Origin: Amia ocellicauda
Taxonomy: Eukaryota; Chordata; Actinopteri; Amiiformes; Amiidae
NCBI RefSeq assembly: GCF_036373705.1
Contig: NC_089863.1
Span: 3,039,444-3,103,443, forward strand
Length of the DNA: 64,000 nt
Direction of reading: 5' to 3'
Shown here: piece after piece, positions 1 to 10,391 of the stretch
Layout: each line of letters starts with the position of its first letter
Numbering within the stretch: the stretch's first letter is position 1
Notes under the pieces: model-generated
Told to the model about the DNA's origin: nothing
Databases searched by the model: none
The model's input: the letters and a program-made list of their open reading frames with translations, nothing else
Translations under genes and position numbers: made by a program

Positions 1-1240
1 CCTGAGGAGAAAAGGAAAGTTAATTTGAGAAGAGATACTGGACTGATTTCCTATTTTTCCTACTTGCCTGACTGGGCTGGTAGAGACGGTATTTCCCCCG
101 GTGGTCAGCTGGGCCTGAGACGGAAAGCAGTGCACCTGTGGAGAGACGCGCTGGGGAAAAGGATAGCGGAGGGACGTGAATGGGGAAAATAACCACTGTA
201 GTGTGTGTGGTTTTACTTACCCGGCCTCAATGACGCATTCCCTCTGCCTGTCCTTTCCTTGTTTCTCTCTCCCTGCCTAGGAGTGGTGGCACTGCAGAGC
301 CTGGTCCAGGGGCTGACACAGTAGGAGGGGGACACCGTACTGCCAAGCCTCCTAGGAATCCACCTGCCAAGAAATTGAATGGACATTGGTGACGAAGTCT
401 CCTTGCAGCAGATCCGCACCTTAATTCCGGGACTTTGACTTTGGGGGCCCAAGACAGGCTTTACTTTTAGCATAGTTTTATTGGGGATTTTCTTAGGATT
501 AGTTTTAGTATTTCATAGTCTTTTAAACATTTTCTGCTTTCTTTTTATCGATTTGCTAGCACAATCGCCTGTTATTAAAGGCGGTTTTAGTATTTCTAAT
601 TCTAGGTAATAGGGCCTCTAGGCCGGCAGACTTCGTGCAACCTGGCAACCTGGCAACCATCGTAATAAACTTGTTGTGTTGTAATCCCAAATATTGACTC
701 TGTGGTGTGTACATTGGGATCTTGCTAAAGCCTGCGCAGGAGGAGGGGAAAATAGTGAGACCCCCTCCTCACTGGAATAAAATAGGGGTGGCGTGGTCAC
801 GTGATGGTGGCAATTGTTCCCCTCCTTTGCCATCGTCACATGTAGAGAGCATGCGTGAACACTTTCACTCCCCTGATCTTAAGACACTGAGTGTCCCCAG
901 TGACAAAGCACGTCTATCCTGGATGTGACTTTAAAGAATGAAGCCTGTGTGTGTCATACCACCTGCAGTGTTCAGATGACCTTAAACAAGATAATGACTC
1001 TGTATTTTATTAGATATTTTATAAGACTGAAGACCATTGGACTAACAGGTAACACATTGGTCCTGGTATCTGGTTATACAACTGTTCAGATGTTTATCCT
1101 GGAGAAACAAAGGCAATGTGTGTTTTTATTCTCAAACATTTCTCCCACAGGAACTCTGGTCCACTGGACTCAATGCACAGTGGAACACAGATGTGTTTAC
1201 CGTGATTTATGTATTCACAGCATCATATTAACCACCACAT
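1..1240. other. Intergenic sequence, unclassified, possibly retroelement-derived
   Basis: No exon with family resemblance was found. The stretch from about 430 to 720 has a T-rich segment, a short duplication (CTGGCAAC twice, about 640-658), an AATAAA at 664-669 and a GT-rich tract after it, a layout seen in the 3' ends of genes and in retroelement LTRs. No terminal repeats or coding remnant could be recognised, so it is left unclassified. The open frame at 925-1266 lies downstream of and antisense to the GIMAP-like gene and has no recognisable domain. Confidence 0.3.
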
Positions 1241-1251
1241 TTGCAATAGAT

Positions 1252-1257
1252 TTTATT
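1252..1257 (-). terminator. Candidate poly(A) signal of the minus-strand GIMAP-like gene
   Basis: The plus strand reads TTTATT here, which is AATAAA on the gene strand, about 360 bases after the stop codon at 1617. This would give a 3' UTR of roughly 0.38 kb. A second TTTATT overlaps the stop codon at 1616-1621 and is less likely to be used. Confidence 0.4.
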
Positions 1258-1616
1258 TATTTCTGAGCCACACAATGTAACCCATACAAGTCATAGGCAT
1301 GCCATTACACACAGACTTGGGAACACACAGGAGATAAGGACACACTGTGACACAAGGTACAACACACATTTGATATGTTCAACAGTCTGGATTATATTGG
1401 ATTGAGTTCCTTCTATAGTAGTATATCCCCTATTGCAATTACCTTCAAATACCTTTTGATTACTGTATTTACTTTGTATTACACCACGATCCAGCACCCA
1501 AGCTGTCACACCAGAATACACTAAATATCTGACTCTTCCAATGGACTAAATCTCACTTTTCAGTCAACACTACAACAATATATGACCTCTACATTAAGTT
1601 GCTCACAGATAACATT

Positions 1617-3064
1617 TTATTTTTTTCCCCTTCCTTTTGAAACTCTTTTAAGAGCAGCATCATAACCCACCTTTGCAGCCAGCCCTCCAACTATGACTGC
1701 ACCAACTACGCCTCCAGCAAGTATTGCACCAACAGCTTTAGATATTAATAATGCTGTACCACCCCCACCCACTAAGGCACCTAACACACCCCCCCCCACT
1801 CCTGAATAACGTGCTACTGTTTTAATGAACGCATTGTCTTGCTCTGCCTGCTCCTTGGCCCTTTTCACCTCCCTGACCCACAGCTCTTCAATCTTTCTGT
1901 TGGCCTCTTCAGGGTTTGCAGACTCTGACCTCAGTAATCTCTCTTGTTTCTGAATCTCATCTCTTCTCTCCTCTAGGATCTCTTCCATCCTGTGTAGGAT
2001 CGCCTGTCTTGCAGCTTCATACATTTCATTGGTGTAAAAGTGTCGACCATTCTTGTCCATCATGTCTTCTATTTTGCTCATCAGCTTCTCCACCTGCCTG
2101 CGGTCTCCTGGCGCTCTGTTGTTGAAGCCGTGGTACCTGTTCCCAAACCTCTTCACCAGCTCTCTGAAACCTTTGTCTCTTTGGAGAAAGTCACCCAGCG
2201 TCTTTCCCTCCTCCTCCAGGTCATCCAGCCGGGTGAAAAGCACAATCGTGTGCTTCGCAGCACTCTCAGAGAACAGCTTTATGATCTCCTCCACGGTGGC
2301 CATATCTTCTTTGGTGTACCTCCCCACAGTCAGGACCAGGAGGAAGACATGTGGGCCAGGGGAGCTCAGGCTCACACTCCTCCCGATCTCTTCCTTAATC
2401 TTCTTGTCCTCATCAGACGTATCAAATACTCCAGGGGAGTCGATTACAGACACTTGCTTGCCCAATAGAACCCCTGTGACTTTCTTGCAGTCCTGACACG
2501 TGGATAAGGAACCTGCCTTGCTCTGAAACACTTTGCTGTTCAGGATGGTGTTTCCTGTCGCACTCTTCCCACAGCCAGTCTTTCCCATGAGGACGACCCG
2601 GATCTCTCCTGAGAAAACACACAACCAATATGGCATGACATTTTTTAAACCGCTCTTATTGTGTGTGTAATGAGGATTGTTGAAACAGACACTTTAATGA
2701 ATTGAGCCCTTGATCGTGTGATGTTTAAAGCCCGCCGCCTTGCCAACAAGTGTTGCCTAACAATTATAATGTTTAAAAAACACAGCGTATCAAACTAATG
2801 CAGTTCATACCTGAGCAGATGTGAATAATCACATTGCACACCACTAGGGTACACTTTACAACTGTATTACAAAGTGTAGTTTTTCTTGTAAAAAGGAGAC
2901 CGTGAGAAAGAAAACTCACAGATCGAGATTTAGGGTTTTTGAACTTCATGGATCAAGTTGCTGTGCTGCGTGTCTGTAGGTGTGATTGATATCTTACCTT
3001 TCACTAGTCCTTCATATGTAGTTTGGCATCGCCGTCGCAGCTCAGCTCCCTGGTTTGCTGCCAT
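1617..3064 (-). CDS. GIMAP-family GTPase (AIG1-type), two coding exons, 352 aa
   Basis: Model: complement(join(1617..2608, 2998..3064)). The large exon opens after a pyrimidine-rich acceptor (TTTTCTCAG). A short exon encoding 22 residues from ATG 3064 ends at the donor AAAG|GTAAGA, and joining the two in phase 1 gives ...YEGLVKGEIRVVLMGKTG. What is seen: P-loop GKTGCGKS (about residues 31-38), DSPG (about 79-82) for switch 2, TRLD (about 148-151) as G4, FNN (about 184) as G5, then a charged coiled coil (about 218-290) and a glycine-rich hydrophobic C-terminus (about 294-343) that could insert in membrane. The family: AIG1/GIMAP GTPases act on lymphocyte survival and organelle membranes and assemble as nucleotide-controlled oligomers. 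All G motifs look intact, so the gene is probably functional. It lies head to head with a second GIMAP-like gene at 5237. The exact orthologue cannot be named. Confidence 0.87.
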
Positions 3065-3190
3065 CTGTGCAGATGAAGGCGGCGGTGCAGCTTCTGTGGA
3101 GGCTGTGGGTTCAGGCGCTTATAAACTCTGTCTCTGCTGTGCAGCTGCCAGTGCACTCCCACCCGGGGGAGTCCCAGTAGGCGTGCTGTG

Positions 3191-3310
3191 CAGGGGCGTC
3201 ACAAGGGGGTAGGCATCCTGGGCAATTGCCTGGGGCCCCGGGCTGAGGGGGGGCAACACCGTCAGGAATTATTTTGCATGGGACCCCCACATACCCTAGT
3301 ATCGCCTCTG
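3191..3310. mobile_element. Short non-autonomous hAT element (MITE) with 8-bp target duplication
   Basis: The 120-bp element starts CAGGGGCGTCACAAG and its other end, read in reverse complement, is CAGAGGCGATACTAG, so the termini are imperfect inverted repeats of the hAT type. It is flanked by GTGCTGTG (3183-3190) and GTGGTGTG (3311-3318), an 8-bp target duplication with one difference. There is no coding capacity. It lies about 130 bases upstream of the GIMAP-like start codon at 3064, in the probable 5' UTR or promoter. Confidence 0.75.
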
Positions 3311-3318
3311 GTGGTGTG

Positions 3319-3955
3319 AACACTATCAGTTAACAATCCAGTTTCAATATATGTAGCAGTTTATTATATATATGATCCTAGTATAGTGCTAAAGAATATT
3401 CTGTTACACCTGAGGTCGTTTCTATGGCAAATTAAATGAACATTTCGAGATCTCTAACTTCTCTCAATATATCTTCAAATATGTCAGGACATGTTTAAGT
3501 TCCCCATAAAGATACATCCGGACTATGCAGCCCTGTGTAATCACTGCACGATGAGGAGAGGGACTATTCGGGAGACTGCGCGTGTTATAGTTATTTGCTC
3601 CCCAGTTCACATTCTCACACATTTATTCGTTTGAACATTAATATGTGTCTCTATTCACACATTTGCTAGATGTCAATATGTTTGACTCTTCTCTAAAAAT
3701 GAAGTTCAGTCATGACTCCCAGAGTTGGGGTCAGTTGTAACACATATTACCTCTGACCCCATACAAAAAATCAAAAGCCATTATTGTTTTTGTGTTTGCA
3801 GATTTGTATTATGGTCCCCGTTAAATTAGTATAGGATTTTACATTTTGTTCTGTAACACAAGTCGTATCCTTTTCATTTATTCAAATTTAACAGTTGAAT
3901 GCTTGAAAAAAGTTAAAAAAAAGGTCTATAAATAAAAATCATATACGTGTGTATA
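3319..3955. other. Intergenic, AT-rich, nothing recognised
   Basis: AT-rich sequence between two transposon-derived stretches in the shared upstream region of the divergent GIMAP-like genes. No open frame, tandem array or known repeat end was recognised. Confidence 0.4.
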
Positions 3956-3959
3956 GTCT

Positions 3960-4386
3960 GCAGGTGTATTTATTTATTTATTTATTTATTTAATAGCAGA
4001 CGCCCTTGTCCAGGGTGACTTAGACAATATAAGAGTGCAATACAGAGCAATATAGTACAATACAATAATACAATAATACAGTGCAGTGCAGGAGTAATAC
4101 ATTTGACAGATTTAGAATTTACACAATTGTATAGGAGATACAGTGAGTAATATATATATATATACATATATCTTACACCCTAGATTGTAAAAGCTGATAC
4201 GTGGAGACAAGATGTTAAGTCACAGTTAAGAGCTAATGGAGAGGGAGCAACGGGGAAATCAAATTAGACAATACAAGCACTAGTAATGCAAAGGCAAGAG
4301 TGTGACAAAATGCTATATAAGTGCAATCTTACAGGAGAATGAGAGACTAAATTACAAGTACTCTGATACAGTACTTAATGGATAGT
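3960..4386. repeat. Interspersed repeat with (TTTA)n border
   Basis: A (TTTA)n tract at 3966-3992 leads into GCAGACGCCCTTGTCCAGGG and GTGACTTA, a motif I recognise as very common in ray-finned fish interspersed repeats. A (TA)n run lies at 4150-4165 and the following sequence is A-rich. The end of the repeat is not sharp and its class is uncertain. Confidence 0.45.
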
Positions 4387-5029
4387 CAGGAATAGGCAAA
4401 TACTAGGGGCGCCGTCCATCTATAGGAGCGCCCAAATGAGTGTAGAGTATTATTATTTTTACTTTTACTATTTTTTACTAATAATATTTTAATACTATTA
4501 ATTCGAAATATTACAAAAACGCGAAAGCCCCCACAAAACATAACTAGATAGCTTATTAGGCCATATTTTCTGTGTTGCATATTCTCTGTTGAGCATCAAT
4601 CCCAGCCCCTCATAGATAGACTGGCCTGATTGTGGGGGGCGAGTTCAGTATCTGAAGCAGTGAGAGACACTGAACGCCAAGCATCATACATCAGCATCAG
4701 CAGCCACTTCAACCCATGTCACAAAGACCAAAGCCCTCTGGTGCCCAGGGAGGAAAAAGAAGAAGAGAAGAGGAGGACAAACGGGATCAGGACAGAGGTG
4801 ATGTGACGTGATGAATGAATAGTGTATCTAATTGTATCTAATATAGTTTTTTCGTGCAATACTCTTATCTATATTGTATTTATAATTCGTATTATGTCAC
4901 TTGTTTCTTTAATACTGTTTTTATTTGGGGGGGTGGGTGTTGTTTCTAAAATAAAGAAAAGCTATGCAGTTTCTGTGTGAGTGTATGAACACAATGATCG
5001 CCGGCACCAAATCGGTCAAGGCCGGCCTG
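4387..5029 (+). mobile_element. Internally deleted hAT transposon with perfect 8-bp target duplication
   Basis: TGGATAGT occurs at 4379-4386 and again at 5030-5037. Between them a 643-bp segment begins CAGGAATAGG and ends GGCCGGCCTG, so both ends carry the CAGG terminus of hAT elements. A GGGGCGCC segment near the left end and a GGCCGGCC end are typical of the hAT group whose transposases begin with a basic, proline-rich stretch. Such a start lies at 4716. The rest of a transposase is missing, so the copy is non-autonomous. It sits about 210 bases upstream of the plus-strand GIMAP-like start. Confidence 0.7.
4716..4811 (+). pseudogene. Remnant N-terminus of a hAT transposase
   Basis: A 31-codon frame starts MSQRPKPSGAQGGKRRREEE and stops at TGA 4809-4811. 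From memory it resembles the opening of hAT transposases with a TTF-type zinc finger, which begin with K/R-P-x-SGAQ followed by a basic and acidic run. Nothing of the zinc finger or the catalytic domain follows. It is judged a relic inside the deleted element at 4387-5029, not a host gene. Confidence 0.5.
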
Positions 5030-5236
5030 TGGATAGTCAGTATCTTCTGTGAGGTCACATGCTTTTCCAGAATCCAGAGGTTGGTCTGTCACAAACAGAT
5101 TTCATTCTTTAAAGTCATGTGCTTTCCCAGACTCTAACAGGATATACGTGGCTTGCTCTGGGGAGGGTACAGGTGGAGCCGTGCTTTACCCACCAGCACC
5201 GCCTCTCCCGTTCACTTGCTACGAGCTGGAGCGGAG

Positions 5237-8200
5237 ATGAGCGCCTCTGTGTCTGAAGGTACGGACATGATTTCGTTCTCCCTTCAGAAAAAAGTGCAGT
5301 GTGGTGTAGTGTGGTATAAGCACAGTAAAGTGCAGTGTGGTGTAGTGTGGTATAAGCACAGTAAAGTGCAGTGTGGTATAAGCACAGTAAAGTGCAGTGT
5401 GGTGTGGTGTGGTATAAACACAGTAAACTGCAGTGTGGTGTGGTGTGGTATAAACACAGTAAAGTGCAGTGTGGTGTAGTGTGGTATAAGCACAGTAAAG
5501 TGCAGTGTGGTGTAGTGTGGTATAAACACAGTAAAGTGCAGTGTGGTGTAGTGTGGTATAAGCACAGTAAAGTGCAGTGTGGTGTGGTGTGGTATAAGCA
5601 CAGTAAAGTGCAGTGTGGTGTAGTGTGGTATAAACACAGTAAAGTGCAGTGTGGTGTAGTGTGGTATAAGCACAGTAAAGTGCAGTGTGGTGTAGTGTGG
5701 TATAAACACAGTAAAGTGCAGTGTGGTGTAGTGTGGTATAAGCACAGTAAAGTGCAGTGTGGTGTAGTGTGGTATAAACACAGTAAAGTGCAGTGTGGTG
5801 TAGTGTGGTATAAGCACAGTAAAGTGCAGTGTGGTGTGGTGTGGTATAAACACAGTAAAGTGCAGTGTGGTGTAGTGTGGTATAAGCACAGTAAAGTGCA
5901 GTGTGGTGTAGTGTGGTATAAACACAGTAAAGTGCAGTGTGGTGTAGTGTGGTATAAGCACAGTAAAGTGCAGTGTGGTGTGGTGTGGTATAAGCACAGT
6001 AAAGTGCAGTGTGGTGTAGTGTGGTATAAACACAGTAAAGTGCAGTGTGGTGTAGTGTGGTATAAGCACAGTAAAGTGCAGTGTGGTGTAGTGTGGTATA
6101 AACACAGTAAAGTGCAGTGTGGTGTAGTGTGGTATAAACACAGTAAAGTGCAGTGTGGTGTGGTGTGGTATAAGCACAGTAAAGTGCAGTGTGGTGTGGT
6201 GTGGTATAAACACAGTAAAGTGCAGTGTGGTGTAGTGTGGTATAAGCACAGTAAAGTGCAGTGTGGTGTAGTGTGGTATAAACACAGTAAAGTGCAGTGT
6301 GGTGTAGTGTGGTATAAGCACAGTAAAGTGCAGTGTGGTGTGGTGTGGTATAAACACAGTAAAGTGCAGTGTGGTGTAGTGTGGTATAAGCACAGTAAAG
6401 TGCAGTGTGGTGTAGTGTGGTATAAGCACAGTAAAGTGCAGTGTGGTGTGGTATAAGCACAGTAAAGTGCAGTGTGGTGTAGTGTGGTATAAACACAGTA
6501 AAGTGCAGTGTGGTGTAGTGTGGTATAAGCACAGTAAAGTGTGGTGTGGTATAAACACAGTAAAGTGCAGTGTGGTGTAGTGTGGTATAAACACAGTAAA
6601 GTGCAGTGTTTTGTAGTGTGGTATAAACACAGTAAAGTGCAGTGTGGTGTAGTGTGGTATAAGCACAGTAAAGTGCAGTGTGGTGTGGTGTGGTATAAAC
6701 ACAGTAAACTGCAGTGTGGTGTAGTGTGGTATAAGCATAGTAAAGTGCAGTGTGGTGTAGTGTGGTATAAGCACAGTAAAGTGCAGTGTGGTGTAGTGTG
6801 GTATAAACACAGTAAAGTGCAGTGTGGTGTAGTGTGGTATAAACACAGTAAAGTGCAGTGTTTTGTAGTGTGGTATAAACACAGTAAAGTGCAGTGTGGT
6901 GTAGTGTGGTATAAGCACAGTAAAGTGCAGTGTGGTGTGGTGTGGTATAAACACAGTAAACTGCAGTGTGGTGTAGTGTGGTATAAACACAGTAAAGTGC
7001 AGTGTGGTGTAGTGTGGTATAAACACAGTAAAGTGCAGTGTGGTGTAGTGTGGTATAAACACAGTAAAGTGCAGTGTGGTATACTGTGGTATAAGCACAG
7101 TAAAGTGCAGTGTGGTATAAGCACAGTAAAGTGCAGTGTGGTATACTGTGGTATAAGCACAGTAAAGTGCAGTGTGGTATAAACACAGTAAAGTGCAGTG
7201 TGGTATACTGTGGTATATGCACAGTAAAGTGCAGTGTGGTATAAGCACAGTAAAGTGCAGTGTGGTGTAGTGTGGTATAAGCACAGTAAAGTGCAGTGTG
7301 GTGTAGTGTGGTATAAGCACAGTAAAGTGCAGTGTGGTGTAGTGTGGTATAAACACAGTAAGTGCAGTGTGGTGTAGTGTGGTATAAACATAGTAAAGTG
7401 TAGTGTGGTTTAAACACAGTAAAGTGCAGTGTGGTGTAGTGTGATATAAGCACAGTAAAGTGCAGTGTGGTATAGTGTGGTATAAGCACAGTAAGTGCAA
7501 TGTGGTGTAGTGTGGTATAAACACAGTAAAGTGCAGTGTGGTATACTGTGGTATAAGCACAGTAAGTGCAGTGTGGTGTAGTGTGGTATAAGCACAGTAA
7601 AGTGCAGTGTGGTATACTGTGGTATAAGCACAGTAAGTGCAGTGTGGTGTAGTGTGGTGTAAACACAGTAAAGTGCAGTGTGGTATAAAGTACAGTACTG
7701 TGGTAGAAACACAGTAAAATGCTGTGTTAGAATGCAAGTCACATAAGTCACGTTGGGCCCTGCTAATAAGTACTTTTTTCAAATGATTGCATATGTTTCA
7801 AATGTTGTTGTACAAAAAAGAGGAAAATGGTTGGGAGTCTTGTTGTTGTGATTCGTTGTGTTGTTTGTTAGATCTCCTCCTCGTCGTGACCGGCAGTGAG
7901 GGCTCTGGGAAGAGTGCCACGGCAAACACCATCCTGAACCGCCAGGCCTTTGAGTCGAAGGCCGGCTCCTCCACTGTGACGCAGGAATGCCAGTCCGAGA
8001 GCCAAGTCCTGTCAGACGGGCGCAGGGTAACAGTGGTGGACACGGCGAGCTCGCTGCACGACCCCAGGGGCTGCCTGTCTCAGAGTCAGCATGGCACACG
8101 CGTGTTCCTGCTCACGGTACGAGTGGGCCGCTTCACAGAGGGGGAGAGGCAGCACATCGCCAGACTGGAAAATCAGCTCGGCAGACACTTCTATCAGGAC

Positions 8201-8554
8201 GCCATCGTTCTCTTCACACACGGGGACGACCTGGAGGAGGGGGAGACCATCCAACAGGACATCGCCAGCAACCCTCACCTGTGCGCTCTGGTGAAGAAGT
8301 GCAGGGGGCGACACCACGTGTTTGACAATAAGTGCCCCACAGACAGGGGGCAGGTGGATCGCCTGCTGGAGAAGGTGGGGGAGGTGGTGAAAAACAGAGG
8401 GACAGCTGGGATATCAAGGCAGGTCATTTCCCTTAGTTTAGGAACCGGTGCAGCTGTTTTGGCGGTAGTTCTATATTATTACCAGCCCACCTTTGTTAGG
8501 TGGCTATGGTTGAGGTTTGTAGCTCAGAATGGGGACCACAACCCCCTCAGATGA
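5237..8554 (+). CDS. Short GIMAP-like protein with degenerate switch 2 and C-terminal membrane segment, 234 aa
   Basis: Model: join(5237..5258, 7872..8554). Exon 1 encodes MSASVSE plus one base before GTACGG; exon 2 opens after TTTGTTAG and continues in phase as DLLLVVTGSEGSGKS. This is the same first-exon layout and phase as in the neighbouring gene at 1617-3064. Seen: P-loop GSEGSGKS (about 15-22) followed by ATANTIL, G4-like FTHGDD (about 112-117), FDNK (about 138-141), and a C-terminal hydrophobic stretch (about 182-201) suiting a tail anchor. The usual DxPG of switch 2 is DTAS (about 64-67), and the helical C-terminal extension of longer GIMAPs is absent. GTP binding may survive while hydrolysis or switching is altered. 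The 2.6 kb intron is mostly a minisatellite. A poly(A) signal follows at 8686. Confidence 0.75.
5292..7690. repeat. 36-bp minisatellite filling the GIMAP-like intron
   Basis: About 65 tandem copies of a 36-bp unit, core AAAGTGCAGTGTGGTGTAGT followed by GTGGTATAAGCACAGT. Main variants are A/G in TATAA(A/G)CAC and GTGT(A/G)GTG, which often alternate and give a 72-bp higher-order period. Copies lacking 10 bp cluster at both ends. A rare variant (CAGTGTTTTGTAG) recurs exactly 252 bp apart (6601 and 6853), showing a seven-unit block duplication. Because 36 is a multiple of three and few variants create stops, frames of 758-832 codons stay open on the minus strand and 361 on the plus strand; these are artefacts. 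Confidence 0.97.
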
Positions 8555-8685
8555 GAACCTGTCAGCCACCATTGTCACCAGGCTGACAGAAAGCTACCTG
8601 TACACCCCTGCACACACACTGTAATCTCTCTTGCCACTCTACTGTGTAATGTGGCGTATCCATCAGTGTACCCTGAGTCCTGTTC

Positions 8686-8691
8686 AATAAA
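8686..8691 (+). terminator. Poly(A) signal of the plus-strand GIMAP-like gene
   Basis: AATAAA, 132 bases after the TGA at 8552-8554, followed by a GT-rich tract (TGCTGTGTGTGTTTTC) at about 8719 that would suit a downstream element. Confidence 0.7.
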
Positions 8692-8759
8692 ACCAGTGAT
8701 TAAACATTTTGCAAGACGTGCTGTGTGTGTTTTCAATTGCAGTGATTTAAGTCAATTAT

Positions 8760-9369
8760 TATTATTGTAGTATCTTGAAAATAAGGGGCAATCTTTAAGG
8801 CAATCTGGTAATGTTTAAGCAGTTATATATAGAAAATAATACAATAATATAATAATAAAACAAGTGAGATGCGTTTTAAAATACATCTTCCAAAATAAAA
8901 ATACAAATGCGATATTCATGTCTAAACATCAATCACAAACATAAGCATAAGCATATATATTTAAATTTATTTTAACCATAATCCAAATAGAGGGTACAAT
9001 AATATCTTCCCTTAGGGTCTCTAAACTAAAACAGCTCCCCCTGGTGGTAAAGAAAACTACTCCAGGCTACAATACTAAGAGTTATTCCACTTCTACTAAT
9101 AATTATAATTAAACTAATTTCAGACAACCGGGGTTCCATCGTTATTACTACAGTACAACAAATTACTATAATACACTGTTTTCTACCATATTACACTCTT
9201 ATACCATAGTATACTGTAGTATATGTAGTGATATACTATAGTGCCCTGTTGTATACTGTAGTATCATGTACTTACTACAGTACTATAAGTACACTGAAAC
9301 ATACTGCTTACTATACTCAAACATACTGCCACATGCAGACAATGATTCTCCAGGAACTTTAGCATTCTA

Positions 9370-9430
<61 letters not shown>
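8760..9430. repeat. AT-rich intergenic sequence with TACTATAG-rich stretch and (ATT)n
   Basis: The sequence is A/T-rich. From 9140 to 9320 it is crowded with overlapping short palindromes of the type TACTATAGT, ATACTGTAGTAT and TACTACAGTA. A pure (ATT)n microsatellite of about 18 copies runs from 9375 to 9429 and ends about 100 bases before the WRAP53 promoter region. No gene is visible. Confidence 0.8.
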
Positions 9431-9432
<2 letters not shown>

Positions 9433-9479
9433 TGTCTGTTGCTCATCATATCCCAGGAGCCATTTCGAGCCTCTTTATT

Positions 9480-9707
9480 CAAGGGCGGGGTCAGGCTTAG
9501 ATCTCGCGTTGTTTGGGGCGGCGAGACTTCAGCCGCAGCTGTCATGGCGGCGCCCAGTGCGAGTGTAGTGTGAGACTGGAAACGTACAGCGAATAAAACA
9601 CACAAACAAAGAGGGCAGAGCGGAGAGAGAGAAGGACTGAGGGGATCATCTTTTACAGAAGAAGGAGAGGAGGAGGAGAAGTCACTTCCGCACAGTTTCA
9701 GTAACAG
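9480..9707 (+). promoter_or_regulatory. Probable WRAP53 promoter and 5' noncoding exon
   Basis: GC- and CpG-richer sequence with GGGCGGGG (9484) and GGCGGCGC follows the (ATT)n tract. A purine-rich segment ends at a strong donor, ACAG|GTAGCG, after 9707. The next plausible acceptor is CTCCCTCAG at 10241-10249, ahead of the exon with the WRAP53 start codon. The ATG at 9544 opens only nine codons, so this exon is treated as 5' UTR. Confidence 0.5.
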
Positions 9708-10283
9708 GTAGCGATACACCGCAACACACTGCACAACTAATACAACCACAAGCCCTAGTGACACGGAGAGCAGTGTGTGTGTGTATGTATATATATATAT
9801 ATATATATATAATGTTTGACTGTGACAGAAAGAAAGAGAGAGAGAGAGACTTCACCTTTATCGATCAAAAGACAACACGTAGGACACAGATGCACCAAAC
9901 AATTCAAATTAAACACCCAGATCTTCTGTTTGTATCTGCTGTGTGGGAGGAGGGTGGTGGGCGGTGTGTGAGTGTATATATATATATATATATACTATAT
10001 ATATTATATGTTTCCTGTATCATTTCTGTCAATGTGTGGCAATACCAGTACACTGTTCTCATGCCAGCAATGCAAACTGAACTGAATTGAGAGAGTGTGT
10101 GTAAGAGAGACGAAGTTAGTGTCTGTCTGTGTCATGGCTTTTGTGTGTGGGGGCTGATACAATTCCCACTTCCTTCGTTCAGTAAACGTGTGTATCCCCT
10201 CCTCTCTCTCTGTCATCCCCTCTTCCTCTCCTCTCTGCCCCTCCCTCAGTGTGTCCGGCAGCGCCTCTGTGTTGGGAGCTGTG

Positions 10284-10334
10284 ATGAGTGCGGAGCCCCC
10301 CCGACACAGACGCAGCCCCCCCACGGCCATCTGA
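10284..10334 (+). other. Upstream open reading frame in the WRAP53 5' leader
   Basis: An ATG at 10284 opens a 16-codon frame that stops 57 bases before the WRAP53 ATG at 10392, in the same exon. It is not in frame with the main coding sequence. It could lower translation of the main frame; this is inference only. Confidence 0.4.
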
Positions 10335-10391
10335 CACGGAGAGAGAGACCGAGATACGAACTGGACAGAAAGCGAGAGCGAGGCAGTCGTC

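Noticed and set aside
1-720. Possible LTR or retroelement 3' end
   Set aside because: An AATAAA followed by GT-rich sequence is present, but no paired repeat, primer site or coding remnant could be found, so no mobile element is called.
925-1266. 113-codon plus-strand frame
   Set aside because: No recognised domain; its end overlaps the poly(A) signal region of the GIMAP-like gene on the other strand.
5292-7690. CRISPR-like regular repeats
   Set aside because: The repeats are contiguous tandem units without unique spacers, in a vertebrate genome.
5115-7782. Overlapping minus-strand frames of 758, 815 and 832 codons and a plus-strand frame of 361 codons
   Set aside because: They are translations of the 36-bp minisatellite in all frames; the unit length is a multiple of three, so the frames stay open by arithmetic.
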